A DNA stretch of 64,000 bases from JAEVLT01 sp050496765 (GTDB lineage Bacteria; Bacillota; Bacilli; Bacillales; Cytobacillaceae): the NCBI RefSeq assembly GCF_050496765.1, contig NZ_JBNWEO010000011.1, positions 62,001-126,000 on the forward strand. Reading direction: 5' to 3'. The notes under the pieces were generated by a model. That model was not told the DNA's origin and did not search any database. It was given only the letters and a program-made list of their open reading frames with translations. This document shows, piece by piece, positions 34,940-43,139 of this stretch; positions within the stretch are counted from its first letter, which is position 1; each line of letters begins with the position of its first letter. The position numbers and the translations under genes are program-made.

Positions 34940-35135
34940 TATGTACTCACCTACTCCGTTTCTAAAACTTCATCATTAATGTTTTTGAATACATCTCTCT
35001 AATACTACCACTAAACACGATCAAATTGCACCTGCAAAGAAAGGAAATTTGCCGTAGACATGCACAATTTACACGATTGTAACCGAACAAACATGAAAAT
35101 GAAATAGAGAAGAAAAATTCGTATAAAGCTCCACT

Positions 35136-35172
35136 AAAAAAGAGAACTGTCATCACTGTGACAGCTCTCTAA
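35136..35172 (-). terminator. Terminator of metK
   Basis: Minus strand AGAGAGCTGTCA / TGACAGTTCTCT stem with a 6-nt loop and TTTTTT, directly after the metK stop. Confidence 0.85.
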
Positions 35173-35177
35173 AAATC

Positions 35178-36377
35178 TTACCTATTTGCTTGTTCTTTTA
35201 GTGCAGCAGCTTTATCTGTGCGCTCCCATGGCAAATCCAGATCGTTGCGTCCGAAATGGCCATATGCTGCTGTTTGTTTGTAAATCGGGCGACGAAGATC
35301 CAGCATCTTAATAATGCCTGCAGGACGAAGATCAAAGTTTTTGCCGACAAGGTCAACTAAAAGATCTTCGCTAACTTTTCCCGTTCCGAATGTATCAATC
35401 GAGATGGAAACCGGCTTGGCAACACCAATCGCATAGGCAAGCTGCACTTCCACTTTATCAGCAAGGCCAGCTGCAACAATATTTTTGGCAACATAGCGAG
35501 CCGCATATGCCGCAGAACGGTCGACTTTTGTCGGATCCTTACCAGAGAATGCACCGCCGCCATGACGAGCATAACCGCCATACGTATCAACGATGATTTT
35601 CCGACCAGTCAGACCTGCATCTCCTTGTGGCCCGCCGATCACGAAACGGCCAGTCGGATTGATAAAATACTTTGTATTTTCGTCAATCAATTCTTCGGGA
35701 ACAACCGGATTGATGACATATTCCTTGATATTGCGCTGAATCTGCTCCAGTTCAATTTCAGGATGATGCTGCGTTGAAATTACGATTGTATCAATCCGAA
35801 CCGGCTTATCATTTTCATCATACTCAACCGTTACTTGCGTTTTTCCGTCTGGGCGTAAATAGGGAAGGATTTCTTCCTTGCGCACTTCTGTTAACCGGCG
35901 GGACAGCTTATGGGCTAACGAAATTGGAAGCGGCATAAGCTCTTTTGTTTCATTGCAGGCAAAACCAAACATTAACCCTTGGTCTCCGGCACCGATTGCC
36001 TCAATTTCTTCGTCCGTCATTTGGCCTTCACGGGCCTCAAGCGCCTTGTCCACACCCATAGCAATATCTGGGGACTGTTCGTCGATTGAAGTTAACACGG
36101 CACATGTCTCAGAATCAAAACCATACTTTGCGCGATTGTAGCCAATGCCCTTAATCGTTTCCCGAACAATTTTTGGAATATCGACGTAAGTAGAGGTTGT
36201 AATTTCTCCTGCGACTAAAACTAAACCAGTTGTCACTGAAGTTTCGGCTGCAACCCGTGCATTCGGATCTTTTGCTAAAATGGCATCTAAAATGGAATCA
36301 GAAATTTGGTCGCAGATTTTATCCGGATGACCTTCAGTTACTGATTCAGAAGTAAACAAACGACGTTTTGTTGACAT
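35178..36377 (-). CDS. metK: S-adenosylmethionine synthetase
   Basis: Protein of 399 aa, full length. Signatures: GHPDKICDQISDSILDAIL at 16-34, the MAT motif GAGDQGLMFG near 130, and GGGAFSGKDPTKVDRSAAY near 275. It makes SAM from methionine and ATP; SAM feeds the methyltransferases and the LuxS cycle elsewhere in this window. RBS GAGGAGG. The leader carries an S-box riboswitch that shuts the gene off at high SAM. Confidence 0.97.
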   Translation of the reverse strand: MSTKRRLFTSESVTEGHPDKICDQISDSILDAILAKDPNARVAAETSVTTGLVLVAGEITTSTYVDIPKIVRETIKGIGYNRAKYGFDSETCAVLTSIDEQSPDIAMGVDKALEAREGQMTDEEIEAIGAGDQGLMFGFACNETKELMPLPISLAHKLSRRLTEVRKEEILPYLRPDGKTQVTVEYDENDKPVRIDTIVISTQHHPEIELEQIQRNIKEYVINPVVPEELIDENTKYFINPTGRFVIGGPQGDAGLTGRKIIVDTYGGYARHGGGAFSGKDPTKVDRSAAYAARYVAKNIVAAGLADKVEVQLAYAIGVAKPVSISIDTFGTGKVSEDLLVDLVGKNFDLRPAGIIKMLDLRRPIYKQTAAYGHFGRNDLDLPWERTDKAAALKEQANR

Positions 36378-36517
36378 CTGAATTCCTCCTCTATTTCAAA
36401 ATAAGGCGAGGCTCTACATACCGTTTCACCTCTATTTGATACGGAACTCATCCCTACTAGTATGAAATAAACATAGGTTTTTTATGAAATCTCTCGATGA
36501 CGTGTTTTGAGATAAAC

Positions 36518-36710
36518 AAAAAACCTTTCCAATGTGAGGAAAGGTTGAAAGCTTGCTGTTTCCACGCCTTTCACTCTTATCGTTCAAGGTCAAGCCTTGC
36601 ATCAGGTTAAGCACCTTTGCTCGGAAAATTGCTTTTTTCAGCTGCATTCCGCGTTAGCAGGTTGCTGGGTTTCATTGGGCCTGTCCCTCCACCAGCTCGG
36701 GATAAGAGAG
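36518..36710 (-). promoter_or_regulatory. SAM-I (S-box) riboswitch of metK
   Basis: Minus strand from 36708: CTCTTATC opens P1, then GAGCTGGTGGAGGGACAGG, CCCAATGAAACCCAGCAACC and AAGGTGCTTAACC (variant), closed by GATAAGAG near 36581-36574. All conserved S-box core elements are present. The expression platform ends in terminator AACCTTTCC/GGAAAGGTT with TTTT (36546-36518). Confidence 0.95.
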
Positions 36711-36727
36711 TATCCGTTCAAGGTAAC

Positions 36728-36757
36728 ATCATAACGTACGATGTCGAACAGTGTCAA
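36728..36757 (-). promoter_or_regulatory. SigA promoter of metK
   Basis: Minus strand TTGACA (36757-36752), 18-bp spacer, TATGAT (36733-36728), about 18 bp upstream of the S-box. Confidence 0.8.
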
Positions 36758-36903
36758 TGATTTTCAAACAATTTTTCACGAAAAAATCAATCCATCAAAA
36801 TCAGGTTTCTCCTATTATCATGCAGGAATCTTCAAGGAGAATCACGAATCATACAAACAATAATTTTATAAATCCTTTAATTAGTATAGACTATTCCAGT
36901 GAA

Positions 36904-36914
36904 AGTGTTATACT
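36904..36914 (+). promoter_or_regulatory. CcpN-like operator overlapping the pckA -10
   Basis: AGTGTTATACT matches the CcpN consensus TRTGHYATAYW at 10 of 11 positions and includes the TATACT -10 hexamer (36909-36914). In B. subtilis CcpN represses pckA and gapB during glycolytic growth through sites at the promoter. The -35 is poor, so the exact promoter is uncertain. Confidence 0.5.
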
Positions 36915-36963
36915 AATTTTAACAAACTACATCAAAACTATTGTAAAGGAAGGTTTTTCGTCG

Positions 36964-38550
36964 ATGAATTCTGTTCACATTCCAAATGGGCACGTTAAAT
37001 TGGTAAAGAAGGACAATGTTCATGTCCAGCTATCTATTCCGCAATTAGTGGAAAAAGTGTTAAGCCGTGGAGAAGGATTGCTGACTTCAACTGGAGCTGT
37101 GAGTGTGTCGACCGGTAAATATACAGGGCGATCCCCTAAAGATAAATTTATTGTCCAAGAACGCTCGGTAAAAGAAAAAATAGCTTGGGGACCGACAAAC
37201 CAGCCAATATCGGAAGAAGCCTTCTCCAGACTTTATGATAAAATGATCAACTACCTGGATCAGCAAGAGGAACTTTTTGTGTTTAACGGTTTCGCTGGCG
37301 CGGACAAAAAACATCAGCTTCCCATTCAAGTCATCAATGAATTCGCCTGGCATAATTTGTTTGCCCAACAGCTTTTTATCCGTCCAACAGTGGAAGAGAT
37401 GCATACCCATGAATCAGAATTCACGATTCTTTCGGCACCAAATTTTAAAGCAGATCCCACTCTTGATGAGACGAATTCCGAAACATTCATTATTATTTCT
37501 TTTGAGCGCAGAGTCATTTTAATCGGCGGAACGGAATATGCCGGAGAAATGAAAAAATCGATTTTCTCGGTAATGAACTACTTGCTGCCTGAAGCCAATG
37601 TATTGTCGATGCACTGCTCAGCGAATGTCGGTCTAGAAGGCGATGTTGCTCTATTCTTCGGTTTATCCGGCACGGGAAAAACAACACTGTCAGCCGATCC
37701 GAATCGGCGCTTAATCGGTGATGATGAACACGGCTGGTCATCAAATGGGGTGTTTAATATTGAAGGAGGCTGCTACGCTAAAACGATCAGCCTATCACGG
37801 GAAAAAGAACCGCAAATTTTTGACGCAATCCAATTTGGCGCAGTTTTGGAAAATGTCATGATTAACCCTAATTCCCGAATTGCCGACTATGATGACAGCA
37901 CATTAACGGAAAATACTCGTGCTGCTTATCCGCTTGAAGCTCTTGACAATATTGTGAAGCCTAGCGTTGCCGGCCATCCTCACACGATTGTCTTTTTGAC
38001 GGCGGATGCCTTCGGCGTATTGCCGCCAATTGCCAAACTGACAAAAGAGCAAGCGATGTACCATTTCCTAAGCGGCTATACATCCAAGCTTGCGGGCACC
38101 GAGCGCGGGGTGACTTCTCCTGAAGCAACATTCTCGACTTGCTTTGGCGCGCCATTCCTGCCTCTTCCGGCAACGCGCTATGCGGAAATGCTAGGGGAAA
38201 AAATACTGGAGCACAATGCCAATGTCTTTATAGTGAATACGGGCTGGACCGGCGGTGAATATGGCAGCGGCAGCCGCATGAAACTGTCGTATACTCGCGC
38301 TATGGTTCAAGCAGCACTTGAGGGTGAACTCAATAGCGTTGAAACCGTGCAGGATGCCGTTTTCGGCTTAAATATTCCTGTTCATGTCGCCGGCGTTCCC
38401 GATGAAGTACTGCAACCGCAAAAAACATGGGCGGATCCGCAAAGGTATGAGCAAAAATCTAAAGAGCTGGCCGCAAAATTCCGTGAGAATTTCAAAAAAT
38501 TCACAGATGTCGCAATGGAAATTTCCAGAAAAGGTGGCCCACTTCAGTAA
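36964..38550 (+). CDS. pckA: Phosphoenolpyruvate carboxykinase (ATP)
   Basis: Protein of 528 aa, within one residue of B. subtilis PckA. P-loop FFGLSGTGKTTLSADPNRR near 240, kinase-2 motif IGDDEHGW, and RSPKDKFIV / MHCSANVG metal- and oxaloacetate-binding segments. It makes PEP from oxaloacetate in gluconeogenesis. The frame is open to 36751, but ATG 36964 follows AAAGGAAGG and gives the family N-terminus. The last codons (AGAAAAGGTGGCCCACTTCAG) also form the first unit of a ~40-bp repeat that continues past the stop. Confidence 0.95.
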   Translation: MNSVHIPNGHVKLVKKDNVHVQLSIPQLVEKVLSRGEGLLTSTGAVSVSTGKYTGRSPKDKFIVQERSVKEKIAWGPTNQPISEEAFSRLYDKMINYLDQQEELFVFNGFAGADKKHQLPIQVINEFAWHNLFAQQLFIRPTVEEMHTHESEFTILSAPNFKADPTLDETNSETFIIISFERRVILIGGTEYAGEMKKSIFSVMNYLLPEANVLSMHCSANVGLEGDVALFFGLSGTGKTTLSADPNRRLIGDDEHGWSSNGVFNIEGGCYAKTISLSREKEPQIFDAIQFGAVLENVMINPNSRIADYDDSTLTENTRAAYPLEALDNIVKPSVAGHPHTIVFLTADAFGVLPPIAKLTKEQAMYHFLSGYTSKLAGTERGVTSPEATFSTCFGAPFLPLPATRYAEMLGEKILEHNANVFIVNTGWTGGEYGSGSRMKLSYTRAMVQAALEGELNSVETVQDAVFGLNIPVHVAGVPDEVLQPQKTWADPQRYEQKSKELAAKFRENFKKFTDVAMEISRKGGPLQ

Positions 38551-38630
38551 AACGGTGGGAATTTCGGAAAAAACAGACACCTCAGTAGAGCGGTCGGAAT
38601 TTCGGAAAAGGAAGGCCCATTTCAGTAAAA
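38517..38630. repeat. Three ~40-bp repeats starting within the 3' end of pckA
   Basis: The motif GGAAATTTCC or GGAATTTCGGAAAA recurs at 38517, 38558 and 38596, and CAGTAA/CAGTAG recurs at 38545, 38583 and 38623, giving a period of 38-41 bp. Copies 1 and 3 also share GGCCCA-TTCAGTAA. Copy 1 encodes the pckA C-terminus and carries its stop codon; copies 2 and 3 are non-coding. Confidence 0.65.
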
Positions 38631-38642
38631 ATGTTCACAACC

Positions 38643-38668
38643 AAAAACCCCTTTTAAGGGGTTTTTTT
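38643..38668 (+). terminator. Bidirectional terminator of pckA and ytmB
   Basis: AAAAACCCC / GGGGTTTTTTT with a TTTTAA loop. Symmetric runs serve pckA and the convergent ytmB, whose stop abuts it. Confidence 0.85.
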
Positions 38669-38910
38669 CAGTTGGTTGTATTAAGCGAAACCAGTTCATA
38701 GGTTACAAAGGTTTTTCCTTCCTGCCAGGTAACTTTTTTAATCAGCCCTGTTCCACTTGAGTCGCTCTCAATTGTTTTTCGCACATCGATCGGAATATCA
38801 ATCGGATACAGCCGGTAACCAGCCTTCTCCACCAAAAAAAGATTTTCCTCAATCCGCTGTTCCCTTCCTTTTGTCACGATCATCGTATTCAATTCAAGGG
38901 GCATACCCAT
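38668..38910 (-). CDS. ytmB: YtmB-like DUF2584 protein
   Basis: Protein of 80 aa: MGMPLELNTMIVTKGRE, then AGYRLYPIDIPIDVRK and VTWQEGKTFVTYELVSL. It is a small beta-rich soluble protein with the length and neighbours (pckA and ytmA) of B. subtilis YtmB. RBS AAAGGAG 8 nt before ATG. Function unknown. It lies 39 bp after ytmA and is probably cotranscribed with it. Confidence 0.8.
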   Translation of the reverse strand: MGMPLELNTMIVTKGREQRIEENLFLVEKAGYRLYPIDIPIDVRKTIESDSSGTGLIKKVTWQEGKTFVTYELVSLNTTN

Positions 38911-38949
38911 GGCGTCCGCTCCTTTATTTCGTCATTTTCTTTTATTGTA

Positions 38950-39747
38950 TCACCATTTTGGAATAGTTTTCATCCACATTGTTAAATCTTCAACAACTTT
39001 GCGATTCACCTTTGGCGGAAAATAATGCGTAAATTCGGAAAAGTACCAGGCTTCAACTGGCTTGTCCAGTGCCTGTAGGCGCCGTTCCAGCCGATAAGCA
39101 TGCTCAACGGAGACATTCTGATCAAGAACACCATGGATAATGAGAACAGGCGATTGAATTCTTTCTATTTCGTATAACGGCGTACGTTTTTTGTAACGTT
39201 CAGGATATTTTCCGGGCGTACCGCCAATTACCCGTTTCATCATCCGCCGCAAATCTTGCCGCTCCAAATAAGTCAACTCCATATCGCTTACGCCACCCCA
39301 AGTAACCACTGAAGCACATTCGGGAAAGTGGATTCCAGTCATCAATGCCATCACGCCGCCTCTTGAAAATCCAAACACATGCACTCGCTTGATTCCCGGC
39401 AATGATTTTAGTAATAAAAAACCGGAAAATGCATCCTCTCTATCATCGCCAGCGAAATCTTCATATCCCTCGCCCCCCTCGTTGCCGCGATAAAATGGCG
39501 CAAACACGGTAAAACCTTCGGCCGCAAATTGAGCAATCCTTGCCGGACGAACCTTGCCAACCCCTTTAATTCCGCCCCGCAAATACAAAAACCCCTCATC
39601 CGTTTGGATATTTTTTGGAATAGCCAGCATCCCCTTCACCCTCAGACCCTCCGAAAAATAAGTAATCAGATTAAGCTCCACCTGCGGATTGGGTGAAGGG
39701 AAACGTTGCACTGAAACAATCCGCCCGTTCATTTCTTCTATTTCCAT
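38950..39747 (-). CDS. ytmA: Alpha/beta hydrolase of the prolyl oligopeptidase/acylpeptidase type, YtmA
   Basis: Protein of 265 aa with nucleophile elbow GFSRGGV near residue 125, catalytic Asp in HGVLDQNVSVEHA and His in EFTHYFPPK. Strand-rich N-terminus (VELNLITYFSEGLRVKGMLA) as in the peptidase S9 family. There is no signal peptide. Substrate unknown. ATG 39747 follows AAAGGA; the seven extra residues upstream are disregarded. Same order as B. subtilis ytmB-ytmA. Confidence 0.83.
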   Translation of the reverse strand: MEIEEMNGRIVSVQRFPSPNPQVELNLITYFSEGLRVKGMLAIPKNIQTDEGFLYLRGGIKGVGKVRPARIAQFAAEGFTVFAPFYRGNEGGEGYEDFAGDDREDAFSGFLLLKSLPGIKRVHVFGFSRGGVMALMTGIHFPECASVVTWGGVSDMELTYLERQDLRRMMKRVIGGTPGKYPERYKKRTPLYEIERIQSPVLIIHGVLDQNVSVEHAYRLERRLQALDKPVEAWYFSEFTHYFPPKVNRKVVEDLTMWMKTIPKW

Positions 39748-39966
39748 ACCATCAGTCCTTTTTAACAATCAGTAAAAAACCTCTCCTGCGTGATGAACGA
39801 TTCATACAAAAGATAATTCCCACTATCCCCTTTAACGTTTCCACCATTTCTATTCTAAACGACAAATCGATTCTCAAAAAATTTTTCACACCTCACTCAC
39901 ATCTTTCCGCCCAGTTCATACGATATTCTAGGCGCAAGTACTGCCCAGAATAAGGAGGTTTATTGA

Positions 39967-40986
39967 ATGAACAAATGGCTGCGAGTTAGTCTGATGATCT
40001 TTTTAGCTGCCCTGCTTATTTTTCCTTTAGCTGCCTGTAATAGCAACCAAAGTCAAACACCAACAAGAAAACTCGAAAAAGTCCGGGTTGCCGAAGTCAC
40101 CCGCTCGATCTTCTACGCTCCGGAATATGTTGCTTTAGCAAAGGGCTTTTTTAAACAAGAAGGACTTGATGTTACCCTTACTACCACGTGGGGCGGCGAT
40201 AAAACAATGACAGCCCTGCTCTCTGGCGGCACGGACATTGCCCTTGTCGGCTCCGAAACATCCATTTATGTCTATGCCCAAGGCTCCAATGATCCGGTCA
40301 TCAATTTTGCACAGCTCACTCAAACAGATGGCACCTTCCTCGTTTCCCGTGAAAAAATCGACAAATTCTCATGGGATCAATTAAAAGGAAAAACGTTTTT
40401 AGGCCAACGAAAAGGCGGCATGCCGCAAATGGTCGGTGAATTTGTCCTGAAAAAGAACGGCATTGACCCCCATAAGGATTTGAAACTGATTCAAAACATT
40501 GATTTTGCAAACATTGCCAACGCCTTTGCCTCCGGTACCGGAGATTTCGTGCAGTTGTTTGAGCCGACTGCGAGCATTTTTGAAAAAGAAGGAAAAGGTC
40601 ATATTGTTGCCTCTTTTGGAACCGAATCCGGCCATGTGCCTTACACGGTTTTCATGGCAAAACAAAGCTATATGAAGAAAAATCCGAAACAGATTGAAAG
40701 TTTTACTCGGGCCATTTATAAAGCCCAGCAGTGGGTAGATTCGCATAGCGTTCAGGAAATTGCCAAAGCCATCCAGCCATATTTCAAAGATACTAACCTT
40801 TCCATCATAGAAACGGTTGTAGATCGCTATAAGAGCCAAGGAACATATGCCACCAATCCGATTCTCGATGATAAAGAGTGGAACAATCTGCAAAACATTA
40901 TGAAGGAAGCTGGAGAATTGCCAAAAGCAATTGACTATAAAACGCTTGTTAATACCGATATCGCTAACAAAGTCATGCAAAAATAA
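39967..40986 (+). CDS. ytlA: ABC transporter substrate-binding lipoprotein, SsuA/ThiY-like (YtlA)
   Basis: Protein of 339 aa with a lipoprotein signal peptide and lipobox LAAC (Cys about 24). The mature part is an NMT1/SsuA-type binding protein (VALAKGFFKQEGLDVTLTT, LLSGGTDIALVGSETSIYVYA). Relatives bind sulfonates, taurine, nitrate or thiamine precursors; no residue decides here and no metabolic enzyme is co-encoded. RBS AAGGAGG. First gene of ytlACD. A palindrome lies just before the RBS. Confidence 0.83.
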   Translation: MNKWLRVSLMIFLAALLIFPLAACNSNQSQTPTRKLEKVRVAEVTRSIFYAPEYVALAKGFFKQEGLDVTLTTTWGGDKTMTALLSGGTDIALVGSETSIYVYAQGSNDPVINFAQLTQTDGTFLVSREKIDKFSWDQLKGKTFLGQRKGGMPQMVGEFVLKKNGIDPHKDLKLIQNIDFANIANAFASGTGDFVQLFEPTASIFEKEGKGHIVASFGTESGHVPYTVFMAKQSYMKKNPKQIESFTRAIYKAQQWVDSHSVQEIAKAIQPYFKDTNLSIIETVVDRYKSQGTYATNPILDDKEWNNLQNIMKEAGELPKAIDYKTLVNTDIANKVMQK

Positions 40987-41007
40987 ACTGAAAAGGAAGG
41001 CCGGAAT

Positions 41008-41784
41008 ATGAGTTTCTTAACAATCGAAGACGTCCATCATACGTATTTTTCCAAAGCCAATGCCACCACGGCCCTCTCCGATATCAATCTTTCTGTTGAG
41101 GAAGGAGAATTTGTCTCCTTTCTCGGCCCAAGTGGCTGCGGCAAAACGACGCTGCTTTCGATCATCGCCGGACTGATTCGCCCGACAAACGGCACCGTTT
41201 TATTAGAAAACAAGCCTGTATCAACGGTAAAAAATCAAATCGGCTACATGCTGCAGCAAGACTATTTATTTCCATGGAAGACGATCGAGGAAAATGTTCT
41301 ATTGGGGTTAAAATTATCGAAGCTTCTTACAGAGGAATCAAAAATGGCTGCCCTGAACCTTTTAGCTCAAATGGGGTTAGCCGGTGTTGAAAAACAGCTG
41401 CCAAAGCAATTATCCGGCGGGATGCGGCAGCGGGTCGCACTTGTCCGTACGCTGGCAACAGAACCAAAACTGCTGATGCTTGATGAACCATTCTCTGCGC
41501 TTGATTATCAAACAAAGCTCAAGCTGGAAGACCTCGTTTCAAAAACGCTTAAAGAATTCAAAAAAACAGCGATTCTTGTAACCCATGATATCGGTGAAGC
41601 CATTGCGATGAGCGACCGGGTGTTTTTGTTTTCCCCTCGTCCCGGCAAACTGCACCGAGTCTTTCATGTACCGGAAGAATTAAGGAGACTCTCTCCTTTT
41701 GAAGCAAGGGGACATGAAACCTATTCCGAGCTCTTTCAAACCATCTGGAAGGAGTTGGATAGCCTTGAAACCATCAAACCATGA
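41008..41784 (+). CDS. ytlC: ABC transporter ATP-binding protein, SsuB/TauB-like (YtlC)
   Basis: Protein of 258 aa: Walker A GPSGCGKTTLLSII near residue 38, Q-loop MLQQDYLFPW, signature LSGGMRQRVALVRTLA, Walker B LLMLDEPFSALD, switch His in LVTHDIGEA. Complete ATPase of a nitrate/sulfonate-type importer. RBS GGAAGG, 21 bp after ytlA. Its last 20 bp overlap ytlD, so the importer is translated as a unit. Confidence 0.88.
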   Translation: MSFLTIEDVHHTYFSKANATTALSDINLSVEEGEFVSFLGPSGCGKTTLLSIIAGLIRPTNGTVLLENKPVSTVKNQIGYMLQQDYLFPWKTIEENVLLGLKLSKLLTEESKMAALNLLAQMGLAGVEKQLPKQLSGGMRQRVALVRTLATEPKLLMLDEPFSALDYQTKLKLEDLVSKTLKEFKKTAILVTHDIGEAIAMSDRVFLFSPRPGKLHRVFHVPEELRRLSPFEARGHETYSELFQTIWKELDSLETIKP

Positions 41785-42571
41785 TGTCCAAAGGTTGCAT
41801 AAAAATTTTCTTCATTCCCTGGAAATTGAAAAGCGATGGGTTCGCTTTTATCAAGCGATTATTTTCATTGCCTTTTTTGGCAGCTGGGAACTTGCCAGCC
41901 GTCAACAGTGGATCGATCCGCTGATTTTCAGCTCACCATCGAAAATTTGGCAGTTATTGTTGGCAAAAATCCAGGACGGCACGCTTGCTGCCAATCTTGG
42001 CATCACCTTAACGGAAACGGTGTTTGGCTTTATCCTTGGAACATTGCTCGGAACCATCTTGGCAGCGATCCTTTGGTGGTCGCCGATGGTGTCGAAAATT
42101 CTTGATCCATATCTCGTCATTTTAAACGCGATGCCAAAAGTTGCTCTAGGTCCAATTTTAATTGTTGCCATGGGTCCCGGACTTTCCTCGATCATTGCAA
42201 TGGGTGCCATAATCTCCGTTATTATCACAACGATCGTCGTGTATACATCGTTCAGGGAAGTCGATCCGAATTATTTAAGAGTGTTGCAAACCTTTGGGGC
42301 AACAAGGCTGCAATCCTTTAAAGAAGCGATTTTACCAGCTTGCTTCCCGACCATCATCTCCACCCTGAAAGTCAATGTCGGCTTATCATGGGTCGGCGTG
42401 ATTGTCGGCGAATTTCTCGTTTCTTCGAAAGGGCTTGGCTACATGATCATTTATGGTTTCCAAGTTTTTAATTTTACGTTAGTGCTTTTATCCTTGCTTG
42501 TCATCGCTGTTTTTGCAACGATTATGTACCAGCTAGTTGCGTTATTGGAAAGAAAATTAATCAAAGAATAG
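41765..42571 (+). CDS. ytlD: ABC transporter permease, SsuC-like (YtlD)
   Basis: Protein of 268 aa with six predicted transmembrane helices and the permease EAA loop TFGATRLQSFKEAILPACFP. Its TTG start at 41765 follows AAGGAG at 10 nt and lies inside the ytlC end; the frame is open to 41699 but those residues only translate ytlC sequence. C-terminus ends in a 13-bp stem shared with ytkD. Confidence 0.85.
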   Translation: MKPSNHDVQRLHKNFLHSLEIEKRWVRFYQAIIFIAFFGSWELASRQQWIDPLIFSSPSKIWQLLLAKIQDGTLAANLGITLTETVFGFILGTLLGTILAAILWWSPMVSKILDPYLVILNAMPKVALGPILIVAMGPGLSSIIAMGAIISVIITTIVVYTSFREVDPNYLRVLQTFGATRLQSFKEAILPACFPTIISTLKVNVGLSWVGVIVGEFLVSSKGLGYMIIYGFQVFNFTLVLLSLLVIAVFATIMYQLVALLERKLIKE

Positions 42572-42595
42572 CGAACCGCCAATCGCTATTCTTTG
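42561..42595. terminator. Shared hairpin at the convergent ytlD/ytkD ends
   Basis: TCAAAGAATAGCG / CGCTATTCTTTGA, a 13-bp perfect inverted repeat with a 10-nt loop. It contains the last codons of both convergent genes. The U-tract is weak on both sides, so it may be a terminator or only a barrier to 3' decay. Confidence 0.6.
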
Positions 42596-43056
42596 ATTTG
42601 GTTAATCCGTTTCACACATTCCTCAATTACCTTGTCTTTCATAATAAAACTGTATTCATCACGGTCGCGAAGCTTTAAGATGTCTTCTTTGACAATGACT
42701 GGGCCTCTTGTTTCCAAATAATCGTTTTTAGCGTCAATTGTTTTTACTTTTCCCAAAAAAACCGCCTTAACAAATGGGGATTCGGGATCGTTTACCCGGT
42801 ACTCAGCAACCCATTTCAGTTCACCAATTACTCCGCCAGTCTCTTCATAAACTTCTCTTCGTGCTGCTGCTTCCAGCGTCTCACCTTTTTCTGCTTTTCC
42901 CCCTGGAAACTCCAGGCCTCGCATTTTATGATTGGTTAGCAGCCAGCCAGCGTCTGTTTCCGTAATGACAAGCACATGCCTTGCCTCTTGATGAAACTGG
43001 TTATGTTCAAAAGACAATTCGACTTCATTCCCGGTATGATCAATAAATTTTTCCAT
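42586..43056 (-). CDS. ytkD: Nudix nucleoside triphosphatase YtkD
   Basis: Protein of 156 aa with a complete Nudix box GGKAEKGETLEAAARREVYEETGG near residues 55-80 (fits G-x5-E-x7-REUXEEXGU). B. subtilis YtkD hydrolyses (d)NTPs including 8-oxo-dGTP and is present in spores. The gene is followed by the convergent ytlD. Upstream of it lies repeat array 2 with no obvious promoter close to the start, so transcription may start within or beyond the repeats. Confidence 0.85.
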   Translation of the reverse strand: MEKFIDHTGNEVELSFEHNQFHQEARHVLVITETDAGWLLTNHKMRGLEFPGGKAEKGETLEAAARREVYEETGGVIGELKWVAEYRVNDPESPFVKAVFLGKVKTIDAKNDYLETRGPVIVKEDILKLRDRDEYSFIMKDKVIEECVKRINQIKE

Positions 43057-43139
43057 TCCTCGTTCGCCCCATTAAATTAAGTATATTTTTATTATAAAAT
43101 AAAATTGGATTTTTTGTACTTTTTCATTTTGTTTGGGTT

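Noticed and set aside
36751..36963. N-terminal extension of pckA
   Set aside because: The sequence is promoter and leader, overlapping the metK promoter; the internal ATG at 36964 has the RBS and gives the family length.
39915..39930. SigE-like -10 (CATACGAT) before ytlA
   Set aside because: No matching -35 at the right distance.
41699..41764. Longer ytlD start inside ytlC
   Set aside because: No RBS there; TTG 41765 has AAGGAG at 10 nt.
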